Assembly: GCA_039720395.1 (NCBI GenBank)
Contig: CM077827.1
Span: forward strand, 12,563,615 to 12,627,614
Reading direction: 5' to 3'
Origin: Liquidambar formosana
Taxonomy: Eukaryota > Streptophyta > Magnoliopsida > Saxifragales > Altingiaceae
Length of the DNA: 64,000 nt
Shown here: positions 25,040-36,185 of the stretch, piece after piece
How positions within the stretch are numbered: the stretch's first letter is position 1
Layout: every line of letters starts with the position of its first letter
Program-made: the position numbers and the translations under genes
The notes under the pieces: model-generated
Told to the model about the DNA's origin: nothing
The model's database searches: none
What the model saw: only the letters and a program-made list of their open reading frames with translations

Positions 25040-25846
25040 AGGACATTTGTGTCTTGTTTAGATTTCTCGTTGCTTTTGTGTACGTGTATGAAAACTAGTT
25101 TGCTTATATGACATATTCATCTAATTTATTATATGACATATTCATCTAATTTATTCTCTGATTTTTTCCGGAGGTTGTACTTGTAACCCATTAATGCATG
25201 AGGTATATAAAACCCAATGCAAGGCTGATAAAAATTATATATACCAGCCCAACATGTCCATCGACAAGACATGGACATACATTCTTTTTAAAGCGCTACT
25301 CCTTTCTAGTGCATTGCATCTCATCCAATCAATATTGTATCGAATCTTTCTTAGGCCTTTGTTTTATTTTAAACATACATATCTTAATTTTAATAGGAGT
25401 ACTGCTATATGAGCCAAAATGTCGTAAGATGACTGTGAGCCGACCCGCAAACTAAAGTCTTCTCGGGTATAAATTCCATTTCTCTCCATTAGCATACACT
25501 TTCTTTTTTCTGCAACTCCACCTTCTCTCTTTATACCCACAAACAAAACCCACACTTACTCTACATTTCCCCCTACAAAAAAGAGGAAGACATAGTCATA
25601 CCCTAATCAAATAACTTCATTTTTGTGAGAAAAACTGGTTAAATCTAACTAACAACACGGTATACCAAAAAAAAAAAAAAAAAAAACACAAAAACACAAA
25701 AACGAAAACAAAAAAAAGGATGAAGAAGAAGAAGAATAAGACCAACTTTACCAAAAAAATGAAACCTACTTTTTTTGGATTTTAACTTGAAAAACCTTGT
25801 TAACTGTACAAAAACTTGGTTAACTTTACAAGAAACCTAGTTAACT
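25040..25846. other. 3' UTR and intergenic sequence
   Basis: This follows the stop of DUF247 gene 1. A 24 bp segment (TGACATATTCATCTAATTTA) is directly repeated at about 25110 and 25135. An A-rich tract at 25668-25720 is simple sequence. No gene is recognised. Confidence 0.45.
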
Positions 25847-27410
25847 TTGCAAGCTCTAGCTTTGAGTGATGAAGGAGGGTCATTGGAGCCTCAGATCGGC
25901 CAATTCCCACCTATTCCGAGACCCATCACCCTTTATGTAGGGCACTTTATTTTTAGCCAAGCTCTAGCTATCAGTGATGAAGGAGTGTCGTCGAAGCCAC
26001 TGTTCACACCGTTATCCCAAATAACAATCCGGCCAAGAGAGGGGAGTGAATTGCATTATAAGCAAACTATGAAATCTTTTTCAGTTTTGAAAAACTTTAA
26101 CAATCAATTAAGAATACACAAATATATAAATCTTGAAAGCGCAATAAGAGGAAAGAGTTAGAGAGTGCAAACACAAGATTTAACGAGGTTCAATCTTTAC
26201 GCCTATGCCCTTGCCTCAAGAGCTCCGCTTGAGAATTTCACAATCCACTATCACGATCTCCTCATGGGTAGAGATCAAACTTTTTACAAAGAGAATCTCT
26301 CTTCCAAGATAAATCACTATTTGTCTCACTAGGGTTCTCACAACCCTTACAATGCCTTGAATAAAAGTAGTTTGTTGTAAAACAATCTATTTCTTAGAGT
26401 AATTATAACACTTGAAAGCTGTTACACTCTTCTAATAATTGCTCAATTGAAAGTTCTTTGAGAATTAGGGCAATAATGCTCAAGAATAAAGATGGGAATT
26501 GATTGTACATGTATTGATACTTATAAATGAGTTTGAATGCTTGAATTTATACCCATTTGGCCTAATATGGCCGTTAGAAGCATTAAATGCTGGTAACTAG
26601 CCGTTTAGTGGCATTAAATGCATCATTTCCCTTTCAAATTAAAAAACTAGACGTTATTCCTTTCCCACATGGTTTAGTTGACTATACCCTTGGTGTAGTC
26701 GACTAAACATTCCATTAGCTAAATGTTTGGTCATAACCAAGGTTTAGTCGACTAAACCAATGTTATAGTTAACTAAACTAGTCAAATGTGCTAGTTTAGC
26801 TAGATTTTCATGAAAATTCATCGTTTAAGTCCATATTTATTAACTTAGGCCACTTGTGAATGATAAAATTAATTAGGTCAAGATTCATAAGGTCCATCGA
26901 GGTCATTTAAGCAATACTATGAGCAACCATGTACAATATAAACATAAAATCTCACTCAAAACCCATAAATGTATTCAATAAGGGTGCTAGCTTAGTCTTG
27001 AGTGCTTTTAAGCTCTTTAGTTTGCTTTCTATATTCTCATTGTGCCATGCCTATGCATCCTTGATGTTTTGAGCATGCACACATGCATTGTGCCATATTA
27101 TATGACTTTGATCATTATAGATTTGAGTTGCATAATCCTTGCGCTTTTGCTTAATATGAAATAAGTTTGAGTACCTAGTTTTGATCATAATTTTGACATT
27201 ACACCATTAACACTAACACAAATCCCTTGTTATCATCAAAATCATGAAGAAACCCTTGGTTGAAAACCTTAGGGCCAACACTCACCTCTTCCAAGACCCA
27301 TCGCCGCTAATGTATGGCCACTTTATTTTCAGCAAGCTCTAGTCGTCAGTGATGAAGGAGGGGTAATCGAAGCTTCTAGGTTACTGACAGTGGTGGTCAA
27401 ACTTGGTGGT
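25847..27410. repeat. tandem ~110 bp host repeat interrupted by a solo LTR
   Basis: Phrases such as CAAGCTCTAG, CAGTGATGAAGGAG, AGACCCATC and CACTTTATTTT recur at 25847-25998 and 27281-27375. The second unit resumes after the LTR-like insert at 26001-27280, so the insert split a pre-existing tandem duplication. No coding content is evident. Confidence 0.55.
26001..27280 (-). mobile_element. probable solo LTR of copia type
   Basis: On the minus strand the segment begins TGTTGGCCCTAAGG and ends near GGTGTGAACA, about 1,280 bp. Its body includes phrases common in plant copia LTRs, such as a block reading GATTTAACGAGGTTCAATC on the plus strand. The flanks (GCCAC and CTCAC) match at only 3 of 5 positions, so the left edge is uncertain. 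It contains several TAGTCGACTA-type palindromes at 26680-26790, including the perfect 18-mer GGTTTAGTCGACTAAACC at 26741-26758. Confidence 0.55.
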
Positions 27411-27740
27411 GCCTAGGATGGAAGGAGATAGAGGGGAGAGAAAGGGGAGGAAGAGAGATAATAGTGACATAGAGAGAGGAAATAGCAAGAATGAAAAGAG
27501 AGAGAAAGTGAAGTGTATGTAATACACATCTCCATTTATCGATGAGCAAACTTTTCTCCTCTTTTGTTTATTTATTTTTTACCCGGCATTAGCCTCGACT
27601 CACAATTCATCTAACATGAGTCGGTTCAACTATCTTTATCCCTTTTAATAATGATGGACCATAGGATTTTAGGAAAAATGTATTTTTGTGATCATAAGTG
27701 CTTCGTGCTAGACCTAGCTAGATATATATATATATATATA

Positions 27741-28469
27741 GGGAGGGATTTGTTTACACCCGGTGTAAAACTTTTTAGTCTTACACCTTTCAATAACTTT
27801 TTATAAGATCAATAATTTTCAAAACCAACCGTTTGGATTGGATATTGCTCTCACGGAGATCATGCACACCAAATTTTATACTAATCGGATATTCATAAGC
27901 ATCTCATCTATAAATTCACTTTTTTTTTTTTTTTATAAATAAAACTATAATTTAGGCCACTTTATCGATGGAATAGTTCCAATCAATGTGAAATTTGACG
28001 TGTCTGATCTCCATGAGAATAGTTTCCAATCTAACGGTTGGTTTTGAAAAATATTGATCCTACAAAAAGTTATTGAGGGGTGTAAAACTAAAAAGTTTTA
28101 CATTGGGTATAAACTTCTTATTCTTACACTCCTTAATATTTTTTTGTAGGATTAATATTTTTTCAAACCAACCGTTGGATTAAATAATCCTCTCATGGAG
28201 ATCATGCACACCTAAATTTCACACTGATCGGATATTCGTAAGCATCTCATCTATAAATTCATTTTTCTTTTTATAAATAAAAATATAATTTAGGTCGCTT
28301 ACCGATGGAATAGTTCTTAATCTCCAATCAATGTGAAATTTGGCGTGCATGATCTCCATTACAGAAGTATCCTATCCAACGGTTGGTTTTGAAAAATATC
28401 GATTATACAAAAAGTTATTGAAGGTGTAAGAGTAAAAAGTATTACACCGGGTGTAAACGGATCCCTCCC
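27741..28469. mobile_element. dimeric MITE (inverted-repeat element, two units)
   Basis: The outer ends are inverted repeats: GGGAGGGATTTGTTTACACC on the left and the complement of GGGAGGGATCCGTTTACACC on the right, continuing CGGTGTAA(A/T)ACTTTTTA. The same terminal sequence recurs in the middle (about 28070-28145), giving terminus-body-terminus-body-terminus. Both bodies contain AAACCAACCGTT..GGAT and GGAGATCATGCACACC. TA-rich runs flank it, so the exact target duplication cannot be read. Confidence 0.75.
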
Positions 28470-28484
28470 CTATATATATATATA

Positions 28485-28663
28485 CTCCCTCTATTCCTAT
28501 TTTAATGGTCTACTTTCTTTAATTTTTGGGATGTTTCAAAATAATTGTCACATTAAAAAAGTCAATAATTCTTGTCATTAGTTTTCCTAAAATACCATTT
28601 TTATATGTGTTTTATCTTTTTCCAATGTTTGGCACTTGAGGACAAAATTGGAATGTTAATATC

Positions 28664-28702
<39 letters not shown>

Positions 28703-28805
28703 ACACGTTGATTTGAAAGCATTTAATAGGGTTCCTAAAAATGAGTGTTTTTTTTTTTTTTTTCTTCTTCTTCCAAAAGGGACAATCAATTAGGAATGGA
28801 GGGAG
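28485..28805. mobile_element. Stowaway-type MITE
   Basis: A 321 bp element starts CTCCCTCTATTCCTATTTTA and ends with the complement of CTCCCTCCATTCCTAATTGA, flanked by TA (28483-28484 and 28806-28807). CTCCCTC termini with a TA duplication are diagnostic of Stowaway elements of the Tc1/mariner superfamily. It holds a (TA)n/(TG)n microsatellite and a T run. Confidence 0.88.
28663..28702. repeat. (TA)n(TG)n compound microsatellite
   Basis: Alternating TA then TG dinucleotides over about 40 bp inside the Stowaway element. Confidence 0.9.
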
Positions 28806-28807
28806 TA

Positions 28808-30490
28808 AAATAAATAATAATAATAAAAAAGTGCTTCGTGCTGGGAACTAGGAATCTCATAGTACGTAGATCTTTCCATGGGGACCATGCATAGAGAGAA
28901 GAGGGGTAGATCTTGCCATGGGGGACATACATTATACAAAGAGGAGGACGGGGTAGAGTTGTAGAGATGCGTAGTTATGTACCATCCATAACCCACCCAA
29001 ATACTACATAATATAAGATATACACGGTTATGAATGGACAACAATTTGTATAGAAAAGAAGAGGTGTATATATGGAGACAATGAATGTACTATAAAATAC
29101 GATAAGTAGATGGACCCTTTTTTTCCCCCCTATTGTTAATGGGATCGAAAAACATGAGGCAAGTCTCCTCAACATTGATGATCGAACTTGTTTCATTTAC
29201 AACAGAGGCCGTAGAGAGGAATAAAGGATGATGAAGGCACAAATAATCTCTCTCACCAGTACTCTTCACCCGTTTGCTAGGGTTTTTCATTAAAGAGAAG
29301 CTACGATACTGTTTCCATTGCAATATCTAATACCCACTACTGCCTAAAGTTCTGCATATATGGCACATAAACCATCATCCCTCTATCGACCCTAGTGATA
29401 AAGCTGGTAAAATCCTAGAGTAGGCAGCAAGAGTACCCAGAGTTTTACGTTACAATTGATAACCTTCTTATTAATGAATCTCATCCTGAAGAAACCACCT
29501 CCCATAATTACCAATTTTCCCAACCCGTTCTATCTTTTCTATTCAAGGTAACAACCATATAGTCAAAAAGCGAAGAAAAAGTTGTCCTACCATGAATCTA
29601 TCAAATTAAGCGCTTGTGTCATTGCCTATGAATCCGTATATGTACGGGTAAATTACAAGAAACACCTTTAATGTTTAGTCCTTTTTGCACGTAATCTTAC
29701 TAAGGAAATTGGTTGGTAATGTGTCCCTAGACAACGTACAAATTTAGAAATTAATGCCAATGGTAATTTCTGTTCATGAAATTGGCAGTAGTAATGTGAT
29801 GTTTTTCCATCTAATTTTATAAATAGCGAGTAACAGTGGCATTAATTGTTAAATTTATAAATTGTCTAGTGACACATTACAACCTAATTTTCTTTGGGGT
29901 TAAGTGTAAAATAGCTAAACATGCAGTAAGGGGTTTTTTGTTTTTTAATAATTTACCTAATTTTAAAATTACCAAATTATCCTCACATATATAAACCCAT
30001 TATGTACATACAATACATCAAATGGAATTCAGTATTTTACCTAAATTTGATCTAATTGTAACTCATTAATAAATTTCAAAATTGAACAGCCAAATCTTTA
30101 GTTGATAGCCCTAGCTAGCTTCCACTGTGATTATAGTCCAACCTGATATCAAAATGACTTGAAACACAAATTTTACTATAGGTTCAACCCAAAAACCTTG
30201 CAATACTAATGCTATGTTTGGTTTGGTGGTTTTTATTTATTTATTTATAATATTAATTAAATCGATAAAACTAATTTCATTGATTTAAATACCAATGCTA
30301 TATTCGGTTTGGTGGTTTTACCAGAATCATTTGACAGGAAAAAAACAATCAAATCACTATCCAGTGGAACCTGTTTTATTTTAAGTGGGGTCTAACTTCC
30401 CCAAAAAATTTCTCATTTTGGATTGCAAAGAGTAGATTGTGAGGATGGTAAGAGTTTGAATGTATCAAGACTTCTTTTTTATATTGATTG
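28808..30490. other. intergenic, no gene recognised
   Basis: AT-rich. A local repeat of AGATCTT(T/G)CCATGGGG occurs at about 28868 and 28909. Short minus-strand frames at 28790-29323 resemble nothing known. At about 30205-30330 the phrase ATGCTAT(G/A)TT(T/C)GGTTTGGTG is repeated. Confidence 0.45.
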
Positions 30491-30498
30491 CTTAGCAT

Positions 30499-31394
30499 TA
30501 GGGTTGCAAACGAGTTGAACCGCTTATTAACAGCTTGTGAGAAAGCTTGTTAAGGGCCCCGTCTCGAGTTCCTTCAATTAATAAACAAGTCAAGCTCAAG
30601 TCTAAATTCTAAGCTCGTTAGTTTAGTAAACAAGCTGAGCTTGAGCATACTAAAGCTTGGCTCGTTTAGGTTCACGAACAAGCTCGTTGTTAAGATCTTG
30701 ATGAGAAGCTTGTTAGAGGCTCGATAAGAAGCTTGTTAGTGAGCTCCTTCAAGGGCTCGTGATTGGAGGCATAATTGTCCCACTGTACATTTTAGCGTGA
30801 AAGAGATACTCATTTCCTAGTAGTAGATGCTTGATACTTTTACTTATCTTAGTAGAGTTTTGGCGTGAAAGATTTTTTTTTTTTTTTTTTTTTGAGAGAT
30901 TCAATGCGAGTATGATGGCATGATGATTAGTTTTGAAGCATATATGAGTGTTATGATGTACTCCAAGCTTTCAACTAATAACTTTAGTTTTTGTAAGTTT
31001 ATTGTATATCTTTATTTAATAGTATTGAATACAGGTTATGGCCTTATGGGGATTTAATTTTGGGTTATTTATGGTTTATGCTTGGATGATATTTCTTATT
31101 GTTGATTTCTTTGTTTATGCTCGGGATACTGTGTTCTTTATGGTTTATGATTGAGATGATGATTCTAAACTACTTAGCCCAAAAAAAGAAAAAAAAAAGA
31201 AAACAAAAAGCAAAAAAGATCTAAATTAAATGATCAACCAAGCTCAAGCTTAAGCTCGAATATTTTTTAACAAGTCGAGCTCGAGCTTAAAATATAGGCT
31301 CGTTAAAGCGCTCGACTCATTTACTAATGAACAAGCATTTTAACGAGCCAAGCCTTAGCACTCCAAAGCTCAGCATGGCTCGTTTGTAGCCTTA
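30499..31394. mobile_element. hAT-like non-autonomous element
   Basis: Ends are TAGGGTTGCAAACGAG and the complement of TAAGGCTACAAACGAG. The flanking 8-mers CTTAGCAT (30491-30498) and TTTAGCAT (31395-31402) match at 7 of 8 positions, the duplication length typical of hAT elements. Inside, AAGCTTG/GAGCTCG-rich inverted and direct repeats crowd both ends. There is no transposase frame in its 896 bp. Confidence 0.78.
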
Positions 31395-31402
31395 TTTAGC
31401 AT

Positions 31403-33120
31403 ACTGAAATATACAAGGAACAAAATGTGATGTCAAACCTTAGAGCTCGACTTCAATAATTAACATGTGAGTGGGATAAATATTATACCTCCTGTTCAGT
31501 TGATGAACGCTTTAGATCTACCTGTTGCTCCTTACTCCAAACTTGCGCTTGTGCTTGTGATAAATTATCAAAGGGGGTGAGGGGGGGATCGTAGCCGTTC
31601 TGGCAACCCAAGTTAGGTTGTGAACTAAACTACTAAAGAAGGAGAAGAATTTTTAATGGAGAAATGACATACCTCATTTTCCTCTCTTATAGGTATTTTA
31701 TAGATGAGGACAGGTACGTTTTCAGGTGCGTTAAATGTTGGATAAGGTTGCTTGTCTCTTCTGTGAGTTAGAATGGTGCTACACCCTTCATATACATATA
31801 TGGGTCTCTTTGAGAAGCCGAGTTTATCTTATTTGCTGCATCAAATGCAATGGTAATTATACCCTGTGAAGAGGGGTGATATTTTTATCCCCCACAACGT
31901 GTAACCAAAATAAAAAATAAAAAAGAATAATTAATGAACATGTAATTATCACCTTCATCGGCCAAGCAAAGCAAAGAGCTTAATTCCCTTGGACCGTCTA
32001 ATAGCTAGGAAACAATCTTTTGGACAACATTGCCCATTGAAACAAACATGCCAATTATTGCCATAATTACGAGTTATGGTATAATTTTAGAATCAATTCT
32101 AAAAGGTTTAGTGGTACATACGTAACAAATTGTTATACTTTCATGTTTCACATGCAATGAATCTGTACCCTTTTAAAAGTTATTGGTATTGATTTCCCTT
32201 TATATGATTCCTTTCCACTAATTAAAAAAGCGATTAATCATTCTTCTTTCTTTGTCCGAGTTATAGTCCCTCGGCTTCTTTTGAACACAGCACCGATGAG
32301 GACATATGGTGAAATTGGAGCACTTCCTTACCCTACCATTTATAGATTTCTATTTTTATTTTTACCTTACAGTTTGCCTTGGCTACGAGAGAATTTGGGA
32401 TTTGTAGGCATCTCAATTCTACAAATTAAAGCTACGGCGAGTTAATTATAAGTAAATCACGAACATATGACTACAAAGTTCATATAAAGTCCAAGTACAT
32501 CCAATGATTTAACACCACTAGTTAGAGGTTGAGGACCTAGCTCAAATTTTGCCACATTAGCAACTAGGTGCATCAACTAAGCGAAATACTTAATTGTTTT
32601 CACATTAGTGTGTAGGGCCGGCCCTGAGTTTTCAAAGGCCCTAAGAGAACTTGTAAAATGAGATCCCGTATACATATTCGCACATTAAAATTAAAAAAAA
32701 AAAAAAAATCTAAGTACTCACAATTTTTTTATTTTTTATTTTATTCTAGTATCAACTCAAATATTGCTTGCCTATATAATTACTAATATTTGCTTATATA
32801 AATTAAGGTAACAAAAAATCATTACAAAAACTTCTAAAAATTTAACTCATACTTCTTGATTCATAACTTAACAAAATTCATTGTTACAATAAGAAAAATA
32901 CACAAAATAAAATATAAAGTTATAATACCACCAAAAAAATAAAAAATGTAACAGAGTATCACTTAAACATTATTCTTTTCACATTTTGAGATGCAAAATT
33001 ATTAATCAAGCTCGCACAATAAAAAAAGTAAGATGTATAATTGTATGAATATTTAGATCTAATTGAGATGTATAACTTTATAAGATATGCTTTTGGGTCT
33101 GGATATTGCAACCCCTTTAA
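31403..33120. other. intergenic with transposon scraps
   Basis: At 32616-32630 the sequence AGGGCCGGCCCTGAG followed by AAAGGCCCTAAG resembles the end of a known plant transposon type, but no partner end is found. The rest is AT-rich without a credible gene. Confidence 0.4.
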
Positions 33121-33126
33121 GTGATC

Positions 33127-33462
33127 TCCCCACCTTACTAATTTTAATTTTTTTAAGGTTTAAGAAAAATATAAAATTTTTTTATCAAAAGTGGTTGCGC
33201 AATCTACTAGAAAACATCATTTTAAATAACTTTGTAGAAGAAAGTTTTTCCAAATCTATCATTCAAGTAAACTTTTGTCTATTTATAGTCCACATTTCAT
33301 TTTTGGCCAAAACGTTCACTTAAACTATAGATTTTGGAAATTTTTTTCTGCAAAGTTGTTCAAAATGATGTTTTTCCAGTGAATTTCGCAACCACTTTTC
33401 ATAAAAACCTTTTATATTTTTATAAAACTTTAAAAAAATTAAAATTAAAGGGGTGGGAAGGT
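33127..33462. repeat. long imperfect palindrome (~336 bp fold-back)
   Basis: The left half (CCCCACC..ATTTTAATTTTTTTAA..AAAGTGGTTGCG..AACATCATTTTAA..AACTTTG) is matched by the reverse complement of the right half through most of its length. A short asymmetric loop sits near 33280-33310. The RNA would form a long hairpin. It directly abuts the LTR insertion at 33471. Confidence 0.75.
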
Positions 33463-33470
33463 GTTAGTGA

Positions 33471-34861
33471 TGTGCCCTAAATCCAATCATAGAGATGATA
33501 CTTTAGGGATAATGAACAATCACTATTTCATTGATTACTTATAATAAACAGAGGGCAAGTTAAATATCATGTGTATTCGGGTTTGCATGATAAGTCTATA
33601 GGATAATTGTGGCGAGATTGATATCTCAAGGAGTTGAGATGTTGAGACTCATTCTTTATATACATTAATCCTAAAAGGTTCCTAATTGTAGGTTTATCAA
33701 TTGGGCATTGATGAATCAGATAAAGTTAGTACAGGTTATGTTTACTCAATAGTGAGGATGGCTAGTCTCAAGTCATTTGTGTAGAGACATTAAAGCAAAC
33801 CTGTAAGTGCTTGTTAGAGAACAAGTTCACTGAACGTGACCAACTTTAGAGCAAGCTATATAGAGTTTTACTACATGTCAAATAGCAGCTCTTAGTTGCA
33901 GTGATGTAACTAATCCTTTGACCTGAGGTACTATTGATATCTTGTGTATGGGTTGTTAGGATTTAATGATGCAAAGTGTAGGTTCTGACTATGGACCTAC
34001 AAATGTATTCATTGGCCCTAATGAGTCATGCATGGAGGTATGTGAGTGCACAATATGGGATCCATCACTTTCAGTAAAGAGAGGGAGTGCCCTATGTTAT
34101 CTTCTTGAATATAACTTATTGAAGTCTCTGGCCAGAGCAAGCTAAGGTAACTTAGAAAAGGAGTTTTCTAAGTTCACCATATGAGTTGATATCAAGATAG
34201 ATTCATTTGATTGAGTTAGGAGATTGACAGATTTCTATACCCTATTGACTCAATTGGGGCATTAGTTGATGGAGGGATCAAATTGCATCATAACTATAAT
34301 TAAAGGGTTCACTATGTACCTTCATTCTATCTGGGTTACGTCATGACATATTGCTAGGTGTCACTCATGGCTAGTAGGAAATTGAAAGCATTCTAATTGA
34401 AACCAAATAGAAAGAGTTCTATTGGGGCACCTATGGGTGCCCATTCCTATTACTAGATAGATTGTGAACCCAAGGGGTCACACACCGATAAGCAAAGGGA
34501 TATTCTAGGTTTTGAGAGAGTGGGCAAAAATCCAATTAAAAGTTAATGGTGGATGCCTTTTAATAAAGTGATTATTAGAAGGACTAGGGAACAATTTTGG
34601 AGAAATTGTAAAACCCTAATTGGGTTAGGGTTACTCTAGGCCAGTCACTATAAAAGGGAGATTATAAGCATGCTAGCACATGCTCTCCTTTATTATGGCC
34701 TTACTCTATCTCTCTCTTCCCTTGTTCTCTTCTTCTCTTGTAATGTATTAATGGAGATTGATTGAAGGAACCTAGGAGCTTTGCTTGTTGTGGATACCTT
34801 TGGAGGCTGGACACGTATGCGACTCATCATTCTCAACATCATGCGACTAAAAGGATATCAA
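33471..34861 (+). mobile_element. solo LTR with AGTGA target duplication
   Basis: The segment begins TGTGCCCTAAATCCAATC, contains a TATAAAAGGG box near 34648-34657 followed by TC-rich leader-like sequence, and ends near GGATATCAA. AGTGA flanks it at 33466-33470 and 34862-34866. The box and leader order support plus-strand orientation. The usual terminal CA is followed by one extra A. No internal coding region. Confidence 0.72.
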
Positions 34862-34866
34862 AGTGA

Positions 34867-35807
34867 GTTTTTTTATTTTATTAGTTGCTGCATTTTTAGT
34901 GTTGAACCTTACATGAACATGGCTTGATCTTGGTTATTGGAATTGTATCATCGAAATTGTTTTGTGTGTTTTTCACTTCTGCTACTATTTTAATACCAAT
35001 TCCTTTTAAGAAGATCACTTGAAAGGGTTGTAATATCCGAACTTTATTTGTGATTTAGACTTTTCTTATCCTTTAAGCTTTGGATTGAACTTGGGCCCTT
35101 GGACTTAGTTTTGGGGCCTTTAATCACATATATTACCTATTTTCTCTTGGGCTTAACTATAAGGTATATATTTATTAGAAACCCCTTTTTTGCACTAAAA
35201 AAGTGAGGCCCTAAACAGTAACTTTGGATTATTCTACCTAGGTCGGGCCTATATGTGTGTAGGAGTTCGTCCTAATCTCCCATATTCAACGACTTGTCTA
35301 AATGAATAAGACGAATTGATTGAGCACGTCCGTCTTCATATATGTTCATTACCATATGTTTACATATTCACATGTTTAATTATGTGAATATGGATGCGTG
35401 TTCACATGTTTGTGCCCATGTGTCTACTTGTTACTGATTACATGTCCTTATTACAGCGTAATTGGCAAGTTCAAATCCAACACGTGTACAGGGAAACAAA
35501 TAAATGTGTAGATTTTTTTGGCAAAATATGGTATTTCTCAAGTTACAAGTTTTGTTGTAATCAATGAACCTTTTAGTGATTTTATAGCAATTTTGTTATG
35601 GGATGCCCTTCGTATGGCTACCCAACCTTTATGTAATTTGCACTAAATTAAATAAAGCTTCCCTTTTCTACCAAAAAAAAAAAAAAAAAAGAGGAAAAAA
35701 AACGAGAAACTTAATCATTTCTTGGGCTGAGAAAGATGATGGGACCCACCGATAGGGTACTATCTAGAAGAATTTGGATGTGTCTACAGTGGACCACAGA
35801 TTGAAGA
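34867..35807. other. intergenic with an LTR-start fragment and a poly(A)-tailed fragment
   Basis: TGTAATATCCGAAC at 35029 resembles an LTR beginning, but no matching end or duplication was found. A separate segment ends AATAAAGCTTCCC..ACC followed by an A run at 35673-35690, like the 3' end of a LINE or processed transcript. From about 35769 the sequence is a copy of the host unit also found at 48110. Confidence 0.4.
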
Positions 35808-35904
35808 GATTCTCGCGGCTCATTTCCCTAAATGGTAAGTTCTTTAAACTTTATGCTGACTATTGTATAATTTTAAACTTTATTCCTAGACAGCGATAAA
35901 TCGT

Positions 35905-36185
35905 AGTTAGCAACCACGATTTTATTTAAAATCGTGGTTGCTAGCCACAATTTTAGGTTGGGTATACGAATCCCTATTTTGTCGATCGTATCAGTATAAA
36001 ATTTATATACGGCAAAATCATGGTTGGTAGCCACGATTTTAACCCAAAGTTGTGGTCACAAAAAGCGATTGTGATACTTAAATAAGTTTAAAAAATAAAA
36101 CTTCTGGAAATAATGTTAGAACTAAAATCATGTTTGCTAACCATGATTATGAGTGAAATCGTGTCTAGCAACCACAATTTTAATT
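35905..36185. repeat. subterminal palindromic array in the MULE
   Basis: Variants of AGCAACCACGATTTTA and its complement recur at least six times. The first two form a near-perfect hairpin (AGCAACCACGATTTTA, TT, TAAAATCGTGGTTGCT) at about 35910-35943. Confidence 0.75.

Noticed and set aside
28790..29323. Three overlapping minus-strand frames
   Set aside because: Short, no conserved motifs, no splice or codon signal; chance frames.
32616..32630. AGGGCCGGCCCTGAG as a transposon end
   Set aside because: No partner terminus or target duplication could be found in the window, so no element is called.
35029..35200. LTR beginning TGTAATATCCGAAC
   Set aside because: No matching 3' end or flanking duplication for AGGGT was found; kept only as a note in the intergenic entry.
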